From Rhodanobacter sp. OK091 (GTDB taxonomy: Bacteria; Pseudomonadota; Gammaproteobacteria; Xanthomonadales; Rhodanobacteraceae), in NCBI RefSeq assembly GCF_900142825.1, contig NZ_FRCH01000002.1, forward strand, positions 682,001 through 746,000: a stretch of 64,000 nucleotides of DNA, in the 5' to 3' direction. The notes beneath the pieces were generated by a model. It made no database searches. It saw only the letters and a program-made list of their open reading frames with translations, and was not told where the DNA came from. Both the position numbers and the translations under genes were made by a program. Numbering within the stretch: position 1 is the first letter of the stretch; the number at the start of each line of letters is the position of its first letter. This document shows, piece after piece, positions 53,811 to 64,000 of the stretch.

Positions 53811-55375
53811 GGCACTTCAGCCTTGCCAGCGATGCGGTGGATCTCGCCGGGTTGCACGCGTCGCTGCAACATCCGGGCAGCGGTGGCTTCTGCGCGTTCG
53901 AGGGCTGGGTGCGCAACAGCAACGAAGGGCGTGCGGTCGACGGTCTCGAGTACGAGGCATATGCCGAGCTGGCCGTGGCTGAAGGCGAACGCATCGTCGA
54001 GGAAGCCATCGCACGTTATGGCGTGAATGCCGCGCATTGCATGCACCGCACCGGGAACCTGGCGATTGGCGATCTTGCCGTATGGATCGGCGTGTCGTCC
54101 GCACATCGCGACGAGGCGTTCCGGGCCTGTCGTTACATCATCGACGAAATCAAGCACCGTCTCCCGATCTGGAAGAAGGAGCACTACATCGATGGCGATA
54201 CTGCCTGGGTCGCCTGCGCACACACGTATCGCGAACATGAGCACGAACCCCATCATGGGCATGATCACGCGCACGAGCCGGCCGCGCCATTCGTGCCGGA
54301 CTATTCGCGCCAGACGCGCCTGCGCGACGTCGGCGATGCGGGGCAGGCCAAGCTGGCGGCGGCGCGCGTACTGGTGATCGGTGCCGGCGGCCTCGGCTGC
54401 CCCGTGCTTGCCTACCTCGCCGGAGCCGGTGTTGGCATGCTGGGCATCGTCGACGGCGATCGCCTCGATGCGAGCAACCTGCATCGCCAGACGCTTTACG
54501 ACGCGCGGGATATTGGCGAACGCAAGGTGGATCTGGCAGCGCGGCGTATCGCTGCGCTGAATCCTGCCGTCGCCGTGCAAACCTATGTGGAACCGTTGCA
54601 CACCGGAAACATCGTCGAAGTATTCGGGCAGTACGACCTGGTGGTGGAATGCACGGACGATCTGGGCAGCCGCTATCTCAGCAATGATGCGGCGATCCTT
54701 GCCGGCATTCCGCTGATCCTCGCCAGCGTCTATCAATATGAAGGCCAGTTGCAGGTGATCACGGCAAAGCCGGGCGATCCATGCCTGCGCTGCCTCTGGC
54801 CACAGGAACCGGCAAGCGGTGTGGCCGGCAGTTGCGTCGAGTCCGGCGTGCTCGGTCCGGTGCCCGGCGTGCTTGGCAGCATGCAGGCTATCGAGGCACT
54901 GAAACTGTTGCTCGACCTGCCACGCCCGGCCGACCATGCGTTGCTGCTCATCAATCTGCTCGATGGGACCAGCCAGCGTTTGCCGATCGATGCCGCCCAG
55001 GGCTGCGCCATGCATGGCGGCTGTGTCGAGGCAGCACGCGCTGGGCTGGGCCAAGTGCAAAGTGCGCGCGAGGTGGAGCTCACCTTTGTCCATCTGGACA
55101 CCGCCTTGGCAGCCGGTTACACCCTGGTCGATGTGCGCGAAGCGGCGGAGATCGTTGCGCAACCCTTGCACGCGCCATCGCAGTGGATACCTTCCGCGTT
55201 GATTGGCGAACGTGCTACCGAGCTGGCTACGGGACCGGTGTTGCTGATCTGCGCGTCCGGCCGGCGCAGTGGTGTGGCCGCACGCATGTTGCGCGGGCAG
55301 GGCATGCTCAACATCCATTCGCTGGCTGGGGGTGTCGCTGCCTTGGCGCCGCAGCGCGGTCGGGTTGCCGGCTAA
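53807..55375 (+). CDS. MoaE-MoeB-rhodanese three-domain fusion (522 aa)
   Basis: Residues 1-140 are MoaE, with the catalytic lysine region IWKKEHYIDGD (K123/K124). Residues 143-157 form a His/Glu-rich linker (HEHEPHHGHDHAHE). Residues 165-410 are a MoeB/ThiF-type E1 with nucleotide loop GAGGLG (192-197), DxDxxDxSNLHRQ at 216-227 and one zinc CxxC (326-329); the second zinc pair appears altered to CAMHGGC (400-406). Residues 420-522 are a rhodanese domain with active-site loop CASGRRS (C482). A single chain would thus activate MoaD, load its sulfur and use it to form molybdopterin dithiolene. The domain sequences are direct; the channelling idea is inference. Confidence 0.93.
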   Translation: MRHFSLASDAVDLAGLHASLQHPGSGGFCAFEGWVRNSNEGRAVDGLEYEAYAELAVAEGERIVEEAIARYGVNAAHCMHRTGNLAIGDLAVWIGVSSAHRDEAFRACRYIIDEIKHRLPIWKKEHYIDGDTAWVACAHTYREHEHEPHHGHDHAHEPAAPFVPDYSRQTRLRDVGDAGQAKLAAARVLVIGAGGLGCPVLAYLAGAGVGMLGIVDGDRLDASNLHRQTLYDARDIGERKVDLAARRIAALNPAVAVQTYVEPLHTGNIVEVFGQYDLVVECTDDLGSRYLSNDAAILAGIPLILASVYQYEGQLQVITAKPGDPCLRCLWPQEPASGVAGSCVESGVLGPVPGVLGSMQAIEALKLLLDLPRPADHALLLINLLDGTSQRLPIDAAQGCAMHGGCVEAARAGLGQVQSAREVELTFVHLDTALAAGYTLVDVREAAEIVAQPLHAPSQWIPSALIGERATELATGPVLLICASGRRSGVAARMLRGQGMLNIHSLAGGVAALAPQRGRVAG

Positions 55376-55381
55376 TTGCCC

Positions 55382-56635
55382 ATGATGGAGTACGCAGACG
55401 CCTTGCAACGCTTGCTCGCACAAGCTGTGCAGCTGTCCCCCGAAAGCTGCCCACTGGACCGGGTAATGGGGCGCGTCACCGCAGCCGCGGTCCACAGTCC
55501 GCTGGCATTGCCGACGTTCGACCATGCCGCCATGGACGGCTATGCCTTGCAGGTCAGGGAGACGCTGACACCCGGTTCGGAACACGCCGTGCGGGGCTCG
55601 CAGGCTGCGGGCGATGGTGCCGGCACAACCACGGGCGATGCCTGCGAAATCATGACGGGTGCGCGGCTGCCTGACGGCCTGAACAGCGTAGTCGCCGTAG
55701 AAAACACGCAGCTCCTGTCCGCGCATGCCGACGGTACGCCCGCGCGCATCCGCCTGCTGCAAACACTCGATGCCGGACAAAACGTCCGCTATGCCGGCTC
55801 GGATGTGGCAATGGGAAGTCGGATTCTCGGCTCCGGCATACGCATCGATGCTGCGCACGTGATGCTGTTGGCGGCGCTGGGTATCGGGGCGCTCGATGTC
55901 GCACGCCGCCCGCGTGTCGCGATCATCTGTACCGGCAAGGAACTGCAGGTCGACCGTTCGCAGCCTCTAATGGCCGGGTGCATCCACAATTCCAACGGCC
56001 CTTACCTTGCCGCGGCACTGGGCGAAGCCGGGGCTGAAGTGCATTCGTGCGTGACGGTTGACGATACCTCGGTGACGTATGCCGATGCTCTCGCGCAGGC
56101 GCTCGATGACGATGTGGATCTGGTGCTGAGCACCGGCGCGGTTTCGATGGGACGTTATGACTTCGTGCCCGAGTTGCTCCGCGACCGGGACGCTGGGCTG
56201 CTGTTCCACGGCGTGGCGATTCGCCCCGGCAAGCCGGTGTTGGGCGCGCGACTGGCGAAAGGTCCTCTGCTGCTTGCATTGCCCGGTACGCCGATGGCGG
56301 TCGCGGCGGCGATGCGCTTCTTGGTTGCGCCGGTGTTGCGCGCGATGATGGGGCAGGATTCGGAGCCATTGCTGCATGCCGTGCTGGATACACCACAGAA
56401 CCCCAAGCCGGGTCTGCGCCATTTCCTGCGCGCCAACTTGCACCTGGATGACGATGGCCGGCTTCACGCACGCGTGCTGCCTCAGCAGCAACCGTTTCGC
56501 ATTTATCCCTACACGGAAAGCGGAGCCTGGGTGGTGCTGCCTGAAAATGCCGGGGCTTGCGATGAAGGCTCAATCGTGGAAATCGTAAGCTTGGCGCATG
56601 GCCGGCCGCCACGCATTGACCGCGCGCCATCCTGA
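55382..56635 (+). CDS. moeA: Molybdopterin molybdotransferase MoeA (second copy)
   Basis: A 417-residue protein with the canonical LPTFDHAAMDGYAL, EIMTGARLPDG, GSDVAMGSRIL, VAIICTGKEL and VLSTGAVSMGRYDFVPELL motifs of MoeA. It is closer to classical MoeA than the copy at 50224 because it keeps MDGYA. It follows the fusion gene by 6 bases; an alternative ATG is the next codon at 55385. Two MoeA proteins may serve different Moco branches (bis-MGD and MCD), or one may prefer tungsten, as known in some bacteria; this is inference. Confidence 0.92.
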   Translation: MMEYADALQRLLAQAVQLSPESCPLDRVMGRVTAAAVHSPLALPTFDHAAMDGYALQVRETLTPGSEHAVRGSQAAGDGAGTTTGDACEIMTGARLPDGLNSVVAVENTQLLSAHADGTPARIRLLQTLDAGQNVRYAGSDVAMGSRILGSGIRIDAAHVMLLAALGIGALDVARRPRVAIICTGKELQVDRSQPLMAGCIHNSNGPYLAAALGEAGAEVHSCVTVDDTSVTYADALAQALDDDVDLVLSTGAVSMGRYDFVPELLRDRDAGLLFHGVAIRPGKPVLGARLAKGPLLLALPGTPMAVAAAMRFLVAPVLRAMMGQDSEPLLHAVLDTPQNPKPGLRHFLRANLHLDDDGRLHARVLPQQQPFRIYPYTESGAWVVLPENAGACDEGSIVEIVSLAHGRPPRIDRAPS

Positions 56636-56657
56636 CCGGACTACGGAGCGTTTACGT

Positions 56658-57008
56658 ATGAAACTGCAGATCGAAGCTCAGCACTTGCGGATCCGCATCG
56701 ACGAGAACGAACTGGCGCAGTTGCTGGCTGGCCACTGCGTTGCAGGGCATACGCAATTCGCCAAGGCCTTCATGATCCACATCACGCTGCGATTGCAACC
56801 TGATGTTGAACCTGTGCTCACCGGTCACGCCGATGCCTGGCAGATCGGCTTACCCGAAGCGGCGGTTCGCGACCATGCGGCGCGCCTGCCTACCCGCGAA
56901 GGGTTGCGCTATCTGCTGCCGGGCGAGCGCGACATCGATGCACTGGAGTTGCTGTTCGATGTGGATGTCCGCGACAGCGTGCGCCGGCGACACGGTTCGA
57001 AACCCTGA
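56658..57008 (+). CDS. Small conserved-looking protein of the Moco operon (116 aa), unknown
   Basis: Starts MKLQIEAQHLRIRIDENELAQLLAGH, an alternating beta strand followed by a helix. It continues with ITLRLQPDVEPVLTGHADAWQIGLPEAAVRDHAARL and an acidic-basic C-terminus. No signal peptide, membrane segment or metal motif is present. GGAG lies 10 bases before the ATG. Being last in the mod-moa operon and convergent with the FdhF-like gene, it probably assists cofactor or formate dehydrogenase maturation, but no function can be read from the sequence. Confidence 0.7.
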   Translation: MKLQIEAQHLRIRIDENELAQLLAGHCVAGHTQFAKAFMIHITLRLQPDVEPVLTGHADAWQIGLPEAAVRDHAARLPTREGLRYLLPGERDIDALELLFDVDVRDSVRRRHGSKP

Positions 57009-57035
57009 CGGACAGCTTAAACTCCGCCAGGCGCA

Positions 57036-59333
<2,298 letters not shown>

Positions 59334-59400
59334 GAGCGTAACCACACCGACCGACTGGATTGAGGATATTACGCCGACGATTCAGATGACGTGAGCACTG

Positions 59401-60027
59401 CTAACGATGACTATCGATTGCCAGCCAGTCACGTACGTGCTGAAGGTCTTGCGGCGTATCGACGTCGATGCCGTCGGTCGAAGCGAATCGCTCGACGCGC
59501 GCGGCTTCCCGCTCGATCAAGGCATGTGCGCCGCGCGAACCCGACCACGCCGTCAATGCCGCAAAGCAGTCGCGCGGAAACAGTACCGGCGGCCCGGATA
59601 TACCGTCCTGCTCGGTAACGAGTAGACGCTGAGGTGCCTCCGCGTGCCGCCGGAGCATTTGTTGGATCGGCGCGGTTCCCAAGAGCGGCTGATCGGCCAG
59701 GCACAGGAGTGCTGCAGAAGCTTGTGGAAAGGACACGTCCACGCAACGAATGCCGGCAGCGAGCGAGCTACCCATGCCGTCCTGCCAACCAGCGTGGCGG
59801 ATGATCTGGAGCGGCAAGTCGTCAAGCACGGCCTCGACCTGTTCGGGATGGGCTCCGGTAACCACGATGACCGGCACGCCGTGCTCCAGCGCGGCACGCG
59901 CGACGCGGCGCACCATCGGCTGACCCTCGATCTCGGCCAATTGCTTGATGCCGCCATAGCGCCGGCCTTCACCCGCCGCCAGCAGCACGATGACCGGTGA
60001 TGTCGGGCTGCGCAGTGAAGCGGTCAT
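59401..60027 (-). CDS. mocA: Molybdenum cofactor cytidylyltransferase MocA-type (208 aa)
   Basis: A nucleotidyltransferase with VLLAAGEGRRYGGIKQL (loop with the Lys of MocA/MobA relatives), LADQPLL (metal site) and GISGPPVLFPRDCFAAL (MocA-type). It probably adds CMP to Moco, giving the MCD cofactor needed by xanthine-dehydrogenase-family enzymes such as the IorAB-like pair nearby. Its ATG overlaps the xdhC stop. Confidence 0.88.
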   Translation of the reverse strand: MTASLRSPTSPVIVLLAAGEGRRYGGIKQLAEIEGQPMVRRVARAALEHGVPVIVVTGAHPEQVEAVLDDLPLQIIRHAGWQDGMGSSLAAGIRCVDVSFPQASAALLCLADQPLLGTAPIQQMLRRHAEAPQRLLVTEQDGISGPPVLFPRDCFAALTAWSGSRGAHALIEREAARVERFASTDGIDVDTPQDLQHVRDWLAIDSHR

Positions 60028-61118
60028 CAATGGATGGCGCCTTCGTTGTCACGCAGCGGACCACCGCTGCGGTGGTTGATCACCGCCATGATTTCGGCGG
60101 CAATGGCCAGAGCGATTTCTTCCGGTGTTTCCGAACCGATATCCAGACCCGCGGGCGCATGCACGTGCAGGCCGGCAAGTACGGAGGTGCTACGCATGCG
60201 TGCAACGCGCTCACGCGATCCGAGCGCGCCAATATAAGCCACCGGCGCGCCGCGTAATGCCCCCAGGTAGGCGATGTCCTGTTCGAGGTTGTGCGTCATC
60301 ACGACCACCGAGCTTTGCGCATCGAGCGGCAACGCGCTGCGCAAGTTGCCTGGCGTTGCACAAACCGCATCCAAGCCGGCCGGCAGATGCATCGCTTGCA
60401 GGCGTGCCGGGTCATGATCGACCAGGGTGGTCTGCCAACCCAATGCCCTGGCCAACGGCAACAGCGCACGCGCAGCGGCACTGCTGCCGATCACGACCAG
60501 CGCATGTGGCGGATCGATGGGCTCCACCAGCACATCGGCCGCGCCTCGTGCGGATGGCAGGTTCAGAGCGATGGTGTGTTTGTTCGTCGCCGACGCGATG
60601 GCGCCGACGATGGACTGAGTCAACGCAGGATCGACGATATCGTCGTGCAACACGACGTGCTCGCTCCACAATACTCGTTGTGGCATCACCACCGTTCCAT
60701 CGACGGCGAACAAGGTAGCCATGTAGGCGCAACGCCGTTCACTGAGGCATTGCGCCAGGGCATCGACAAAGTCCGTGGCATGCGTCGTTGCCAGCGGCTC
60801 GATCAGTACTTCGAGTTCGCCACCGCAGCCCATCTCCATCAATACATCCAGGCCCGAGTCCGCGTTGTAACGGACCAGGCGGGGGAGGGTACTGGTGGTG
60901 ACTTCCAGCGCCTGCGCCACGATGTCGCGTTGTGGGCAGCCGCCGGATAGCTCGCAGACCACGCGCCCATCGCCCAACACGAGCATATGCGTGCCGGGGC
61001 GCCGGAAGGTGGAGCCGCTGGTGCGGGTCAGCGTTGCCAGTGCTGCCTTGGATGGCCTATCGCGGCGCAACGTAAGCAATGCATCAATCAGGGTGCTCAG
61101 CTCGTGCGCCGAATTCAT
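60027..61118 (-). CDS. XdhC-family Moco-sulfuration chaperone (363 aa)
   Basis: The N-terminal XdhC domain (KAALATLTRTSGSTFRRPGTHMLVLGDGRV, then SGGCPQRDI) is followed by a C-terminal Rossmann domain (ALVVIGSSAAARALLPLARALGW and VVVMTHNLEQD...AYIGALGSRERVAR). XdhC binds and sulfurates the cofactor before insertion into molybdenum hydroxylases. The ATG at 61118 is used; a GTG at 61130 is possible. It overlaps mocA and diverges from the IorA-like gene across 300 bases. Confidence 0.9.
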   Translation of the reverse strand: MNSAHELSTLIDALLTLRRDRPSKAALATLTRTSGSTFRRPGTHMLVLGDGRVVCELSGGCPQRDIVAQALEVTTSTLPRLVRYNADSGLDVLMEMGCGGELEVLIEPLATTHATDFVDALAQCLSERRCAYMATLFAVDGTVVMPQRVLWSEHVVLHDDIVDPALTQSIVGAIASATNKHTIALNLPSARGAADVLVEPIDPPHALVVIGSSAAARALLPLARALGWQTTLVDHDPARLQAMHLPAGLDAVCATPGNLRSALPLDAQSSVVVMTHNLEQDIAYLGALRGAPVAYIGALGSRERVARMRSTSVLAGLHVHAPAGLDIGSETPEEIALAIAAEIMAVINHRSGGPLRDNEGAIH

Positions 61119-61418
61119 CAGTGATGTCACCAGCTAGGGATCGGGACAGTGGAATTTGCGCGAAACACAAGACCTTCCGAATCAAGGTTTCAGTCTAGCG
61201 CGACATTTGTCCGTGGGTGCCCTCAATCAGGGGTATCGCGCGCCGGTGCCTTCTGGTACACGGTATTTTTACGGAAGTGCTGCTGCAATGCAGACTCCAT
61301 GGTGCATGTATGGGGACGGACTCTGGGATACACGTCAGTGGCTTGATAACTTGCGACCTTTGTTGCGAAGCCGCCAGGTGTCGCTTTCCCGGATTCTCTA
61401 CGCAGAGTGAGGGTGCCT
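61119..61418. other. Divergent promoter region between xdhC and the IorAB-like genes
   Basis: 300 bases without a supported gene. It should hold both divergent promoters. The ribosome site GAGGGTG lies just before the ATG at 61419. I saw no FNR-type palindrome, clear -10/-35 pair or hairpin terminator here. Confidence 0.5.
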
Positions 61419-61922
61419 ATGTTGTCCTTGTCCGTTAATGGCGAGTCGCATTCGGTCGATGTCCCCCCTGATATGCCACTGCTCTGGGTTTTGCGAGACG
61501 TTATCGGCCTGACCGGCACCAAGTTCGGTTGCGGCATCGCGCAATGCGGGGCATGCACGGTGCATTTGGATGGCCAGCCGGTTCGTTCGTGCGTACTCCC
61601 GGTTGGATCGATTGGCAGCAAGGCCATCACGACGATCGAAGCCATCGGCAATACGCCCAGCGGGCAGAAGATCCAGCAGGCCTGGCTGGATGTGGATGTC
61701 GTGCAGTGCGGCTACTGCCAGTCCGGCCAGATCATGTCGGCCGCAGCCCTGCTCAAACGCTCGCCGAACCCCAGCGATGCAGAGATCGACGCGGCCATGT
61801 CCGGCAACATCTGCCGCTGCGGCACTTACATCCGTATCCGCGCGGCCATCAAGCAGGCGGCGACGGGCAAGCTCGAGATCCTGCAGACCATCGTCACCTC
61901 GCCCGAGGGAGCTGCATCATGA
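61419..61922 (+). CDS. (2Fe-2S) subunit of a molybdenum hydroxylase, IorA-like (167 aa)
   Basis: Two [2Fe-2S] sites are visible: the plant-type ferredoxin motif CGIAQCGAC with a later Cys (C38, C43, C46, C58) and the C-terminal CGYC...CRC motif (C97, C100, C132, C134). It passes electrons from the Moco subunit encoded next. The ATG at 61419 has GAGGGTG upstream, and an in-frame GTG at 61407 is less likely. Its stop overlaps the next start (ATGA). Confidence 0.94.
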   Translation: MLSLSVNGESHSVDVPPDMPLLWVLRDVIGLTGTKFGCGIAQCGACTVHLDGQPVRSCVLPVGSIGSKAITTIEAIGNTPSGQKIQQAWLDVDVVQCGYCQSGQIMSAAALLKRSPNPSDAEIDAAMSGNICRCGTYIRIRAAIKQAATGKLEILQTIVTSPEGAAS

Positions 61923-64000
61923 AGCAGAAAGCAGGCAGCTCCGGGATCTCCGACAACGTAGACCTGAGTCGACGCCACGCCATCCAGGCGGGTGGTCTGG
62001 CGATTGCCTTCCTCTGGCTGGGCGGCGGAGGCATCGCGTCGGCGGCGATCAATGCACGGCGGCAACCTGGTGACGCCGCTGCGGCACTGGCCGATGGCAA
62101 TCCGCCCTTCGCGCCGAACGCGTTCATACGCATAGACACTAACGGTGCAGTGCGACTGGTCATGTCCTCAGCGGAGATGGGGCAGGCGATCTATACCGGT
62201 TCGAGCATGTTGCTCGCCGAGGAACTGGGCGTCGGCCTGGATCAGATCACCGTCGAGCATTCGCCGGCCAGCGACGAGCTATACGGCATGCCGCTGCTGG
62301 GTGGGCAGGTTACCGGCGGATCCACCAGTACACGCGGTACCTGGCAGGTGCTGCGCGAAGCTGGCGCTGTCGCACGCGCGTTGCTTGTTACCGCCGCGGC
62401 AGCGCAGTGGCATGTTGATCCGTCGACATGCACCGTGGATCGCGGCGTGGTTCATCACGCCTCCTCGGGACGCAGCCTGGGTTTCGGTGCGCTGGCCTCG
62501 GCGGCGGGCAAACTGCCCATGCCAGGCAAGGTGCAGTTAAAAGATCCCAAGGACTTCCAACTGATCGGCAAGCCATTGCGGCGCGTGGATTCCGCCGACA
62601 AGGTCAGAGGCGCCACCCAATTCGGTATCGATGTACGCGTGGCCGGCATGAAGATCGCCGCTGTTCGGGCGTGCCCTACCTTCAATGGAAAACTCGCCAC
62701 GGTCGATGACAAAGCGGCCAGGGCAGTACCCGGCGTGGTGGATGTGATCCGTATCGATGATGCGGTTGCCGTGGTGGGCGAGCATTTCTGGGCTGCCAAG
62801 CAAGGCCTGGAAGCGCTGGATATCACATGGAAACGAGGTGAAAACGCCAATCTCACGACCCAGCAACTCCGCGACGCGCTCGCTGAGAGTGCACTCAACG
62901 GCAAGTCGATCGTTGCGCGCGAGGTCGGCAGCCGGCCGGCTGATGGGAAAGCCGTCGAGTCGGTCTATCAGTCGCCGATGCTCGCGCACGCGACGATGGA
63001 GCCACTCAACGCCACCGTCTTCGTGACTTCCGACAAGTGCGAAATCTGGCTGGGTACCCAGGTGCCCGCGCGGGTTCTCAGCGCGGCGGCAAAGATCACC
63101 GGCCTGCCCGAAGACAAGATCATCGTGCACAACCAGTATCTCGGCGGTGGTTTCGGGCGACGCCTGGAAACGGACTCGGCGGAGCAGGCGATAGCCCTGG
63201 CCAAGCAGGTGTCGTATCCGCTCAAGGTCATCTGGACGCGCGAGGAAGATATCCGCCACGACCGCGTGCGACCGATGTATCACGATCGCATTTCGGCCGT
63301 ACTCGACGCGAATGGCCGACCGACCTGGTATGGCTACCGCACCAGCGGTGGCACCGTACTGGGACGTTGGGCGCCGATGGCCATGGGCAAGGACGGCCTC
63401 GACAGCGATGCCGTCGAATGCGTCGTGGAATTGCCTTACGAGATCCCGAACCTCAAGGTCGAATGGATTCGCCATGACATGCCCCCGGGGCTGGTCGTCG
63501 GCTGGTGGCGGGGCGTGGGATCGACGCATAACCTGTTCGTCGTCGAGAGCTTCATGGACGAGCTCGCGCATCACGCCGGCAAGGATCCACTGGAATACCG
63601 GCGTGCCTTGCTGCAGAAGAATCCACGGACTTTGGCCGTACTCAACCTGGCCGCCGAAAAAATAGGGTGGGGTGGTCCGCCACTACCCCCGCGGATTGCG
63701 CGCGGCATAGCGTTAGGCGAGCCGTTCGGTAGCCGGGTGTGTGCCATCGTGGAGGCGGAAGTCACTGCGCAGGGCGAAGTGCGTCTGCGCCGTGCCGTAG
63801 TCGCGCTGGACTGCGGCATCGGGGTCAATCCCAGCTCCATCGAAGCACAGATCCAGGGCGGACTTCTGTTTGGCCTCAGTGCCGCGCTCTACAGCGAGAT
63901 CACGATCAAGGATGGTGCCATCGAGCAGAGCAATTTCAACGACTACCGAAACCTGCGCATCAACGAAACTCCGTTGATCGAAGTCCATCGCATCGAAAAC
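61919..64000 (+). CDS. Moco-binding subunit of a molybdenum hydroxylase, IorB-like (partial, cut at right edge)
   Basis: 694 codons are present and the C-terminus lies beyond the window. The N-terminus has a twin-arginine export signal ([21 protein letters not shown]), so the enzyme is probably moved folded to the periplasm with its partner subunit. The body has [50 protein letters not shown] and [11 protein letters not shown], all typical of IorB/aldehyde-dehydrogenase-type Moco subunits. It hydroxylates an N-heterocycle or oxidises an aldehyde; the substrate is unknown. xdhC and mocA next door supply maturation. Confidence 0.92.
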   Translation, partial: MKQKAGSSGISDNVDLSRRHAIQAGGLAIAFLWLGGGGIASAAINARRQPGDAAAALADGNPPFAPNAFIRIDTNGAVRLVMSSAEMGQAIYTGSSMLLAEELGVGLDQITVEHSPASDELYGMPLLGGQVTGGSTSTRGTWQVLREAGAVARALLVTAAAAQWHVDPSTCTVDRGVVHHASSGRSLGFGALASAAGKLPMPGKVQLKDPKDFQLIGKPLRRVDSADKVRGATQFGIDVRVAGMKIAAVRACPTFNGKLATVDDKAARAVPGVVDVIRIDDAVAVVGEHFWAAKQGLEALDITWKRGENANLTTQQLRDALAESALNGKSIVAREVGSRPADGKAVESVYQSPMLAHATMEPLNATVFVTSDKCEIWLGTQVPARVLSAAAKITGLPEDKIIVHNQYLGGGFGRRLETDSAEQAIALAKQVSYPLKVIWTREEDIRHDRVRPMYHDRISAVLDANGRPTWYGYRTSGGTVLGRWAPMAMGKDGLDSDAVECVVELPYEIPNLKVEWIRHDMPPGLVVGWWRGVGSTHNLFVVESFMDELAHHAGKDPLEYRRALLQKNPRTLAVLNLAAEKIGWGGPPLPPRIARGIALGEPFGSRVCAIVEAEVTAQGEVRLRRAVVALDCGIGVNPSSIEAQIQGGLLFGLSAALYSEITIKDGAIEQSNFNDYRNLRINETPLIEVHRIEN

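Noticed and set aside
53591..55858. 755-codon minus-strand frame across moaD, the fusion and moeA
   Set aside because: Antisense to three clear Moco genes; composition typical of a shadow frame.

Overview
The window is GC-rich, gene-dense chromosomal DNA from a Gram-negative bacterium. The gene content (LigD-type polymerase, MscS channel, OprP-type porin, PilU-type ATPase, FNR-type regulation, Moco island) and protein style suggest a gammaproteobacterium of the Lysobacterales, probably Rhodanobacteraceae (Dyella/Rhodanobacter-like). That assignment is inference from content, not from a marker gene. No rRNA, tRNA, CRISPR array, insertion sequence or prophage was seen.

Layout. (1) 1-2.5 kb, minus strand: a partial MscS channel, a 48-residue membrane protein and a LigD polymerase-domain protein without its ligase domain. 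(2) 2.9-9.6 kb, plus strand: an FAD/NAD(P)-binding protein, then a sulfate/thiosulfate import operon (sbp-cysT-cysW-cysA) followed by an OprP-like porin. (3) 10.1-32.6 kb, plus strand: a structured 500-base leader, then five collinear genes. They encode an exported Hint-domain protein, an FnIII-like repeat protein (1077 aa), a beta-rich protein (1141 aa), a ComEC-like metallo-beta-lactamase-fold protein (481 aa) and a 3967-residue protein with LysM-like segments. I could not assign this cluster to any described system; it is the best candidate for something new.

(4) 32.6-46.4 kb: a low-oxygen/stress island. It has two universal stress proteins, a CRP/FNR regulator, a two-component pair, a zinc alcohol dehydrogenase, an attachment-type protein, a DUF3775-like protein, a nitroreductase, a thymidine/AMP phosphorylase coupled to a PRPP synthase, a CarS-like membrane enzyme, a PilU-like ATPase and a methyltransferase. 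Six FNR-type palindromes (TTGAN-N4-NTCAA) lie between these genes. The encoded CRP/FNR protein keeps the E..SR recognition-helix residues expected to read such sites, but lacks the N-terminal cysteine cluster of classical FNR.

(5) 46.6-64 kb: a molybdenum island. It has fdhD; a long plus-strand run modABC-moeA-moaA-moaC-mobA-moaD-(moaE/moeB/rhodanese fusion)-moeA2-small protein; a convergent xdhC-mocA-fdhF-like run; and a two-subunit IorAB-type molybdenum hydroxylase cut by the right edge. Together these cover molybdate import, cofactor synthesis, nucleotide attachment, sulfuration and at least two molybdoenzymes.
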